DNA of 64,000 nt from Comamonas testosteroni. Its GTDB lineage: Bacteria; Pseudomonadota; Gammaproteobacteria; Burkholderiales; Burkholderiaceae_C. Positions 63,594 to 64,000 of this stretch are shown in pieces. The notes beneath the pieces were generated by a model, which ran no database searches, was not told the DNA's origin, and saw only the letters and a list, made by a program, of their open reading frames with translations. Every line of letters starts with the position of its first letter. The first letter of the stretch is position 1. Location: assembly GCF_030505195.1 (NCBI RefSeq), contig NZ_CP129672.1, forward strand, positions 4,746,501-4,810,500, read 5' to 3'. A program made the translations under genes and the position numbers.

Positions 63594-63662
63594 GCTTTCA
63601 GGCAACTCCAAAGCTCTGGCGCTGGCCCTCACCCACACAAATTTGGTTTGACAAGGAATTTC

Positions 63663-64000
63663 ATGATCAACATCACGCTCCCCGATGGCTCCAAGCGCGA
63701 ATATCCGGGCCCGGTTTCGGTCGCTGAGGTCGCTGCTTCGATCGGCTCCGGCCTGGCCAAGGCGGCACTTGCCGGCAAGATCAACGGCAAGGTCGTGGAC
63801 ACCAGCTTTGTGATCGAGCAGGATTCGCCGCTGTCCATCATCACCGCCAAGGATGCCGATGGTCTGGAGGTGATCCGCCACTCCACCGCTCACTTGCTGG
63901 CCTATGCCGTCAAGGAGCTGTTTCCCGATGCCCAGGTCACCATCGGCCCTGTGATCGAAAACGGTTTCTACTACGACTTCTCGTACAAGCGTCCCTTCAC
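63663..64000 (+). CDS. thrS: Threonyl-tRNA synthetase, 3'-truncated by window edge
   Basis: About 112 residues are visible from ATG 63663, preceded by AAGGA. The N-terminal TGS domain is [45 protein letters not shown] (residues 2-46). The editing-domain start follows with [39 protein letters not shown], where HSTAHLL supplies the first metal-like His cluster of the editing site. It charges tRNA with threonine. The catalytic core lies beyond the window; infC and rplT usually follow in Proteobacteria. Confidence 0.95.
   Translation, partial: MINITLPDGSKREYPGPVSVAEVAASIGSGLAKAALAGKINGKVVDTSFVIEQDSPLSIITAKDADGLEVIRHSTAHLLAYAVKELFPDAQVTIGPVIENGFYYDFSYKRPF

Noticed and set aside
63478..63600. T-box riboswitch upstream of thrS
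   Set aside because: No specifier loop or T-box consensus is present, and T-boxes are essentially absent from Betaproteobacteria; the leader-peptide attenuator explains the structure better.

Overview
The window looks like chromosomal DNA of a betaproteobacterium of the Comamonadaceae, most likely Comamonas or a close relative. I infer this from the G+C-rich coding style, the type of dispersed palindromic repeat between operons, and gene families typical of Burkholderiales (SWIB-domain protein, DUF2325 protein, HemP next to TonB-ExbB-ExbD). The species cannot be fixed from sequence reading alone. No rRNA, tRNA, CRISPR array, prophage or replication origin was seen.

Layout. 1-3.5 kb: 3' part of a PilY1-type pilus adhesin gene, a short inverted-repeat element, a tandem repeat and an unknown small exported protein. 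3.7-8.7 kb: OprD-type porin, acyltransferase-like membrane protein, Fur-family regulator, and an SDR gene divergent from a MerR regulator that probably controls it. 9.0-18.3 kb: a siderophore operon with a TonB-dependent receptor, three small or PepSY membrane proteins, and a MacA-MacB-OprM type exporter. 18.3-21.4 kb: a disrupted patch with a Fur-like gene remnant, a diguanylate cyclase and a complete ISL3-family insertion sequence that landed in the terminator of yggX. 21.8-30.1 kb: a sulfur-scavenging cluster (sulfate-binding protein, SsuE, two SsuA proteins, SsuD, SsuC, SsuB, CysB/Cbl-type regulator), then a molbindin. 30.8-35.3 kb: putA with a divergent Lrp-type regulator. 35.4-41.7 kb: Aer-like chemoreceptor, a GbsR-SDR-DoxX-DUF2269 operon, a small exported protein and RlmD. 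41.7-44.5 kb: a Fur-box operon of DUF2325, unknown, Mn-type SodA and a ZIP transporter. 44.6-49.5 kb: lipoprotein, Bax-inhibitor-1 homologue, HbpS/GlcG-like protein, HemP, ExbD-ExbB-TonB, a possible 27-residue membrane microprotein and Bfd. 49.5-59.3 kb: alpha-hydroxy-acid oxidase, PiuC, PiuA-type receptor and a divergent operon PepSY-DUF2271-DUF4198-ApbE-diflavin reductase. 59.5-64 kb: SWIB protein, RraA-like protein, EamA transporter, isocitrate lyase and the start of thrS behind what reads as a complete amino-acid attenuator.

The unifying theme is iron limitation. Six candidate Fur boxes precede the porin, two siderophore receptors, the sodA operon, hemP and bfd-tonB-exbBD. Together these genes would bring ferric siderophores and heme across the outer membrane, reduce the iron in the periplasm with electrons passed through PepSY proteins, export the used siderophore, mobilise stored iron through Bfd and replace iron enzymes with manganese ones.

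The two most interesting items are the thrS leader, with threonine codons and mutually exclusive hairpins, and the PiuA/PepSY/DUF2271/DUF4198/ApbE/diflavin reductase cluster, a probable extracytoplasmic iron-reduction chain whose flavinylation target is not obvious.
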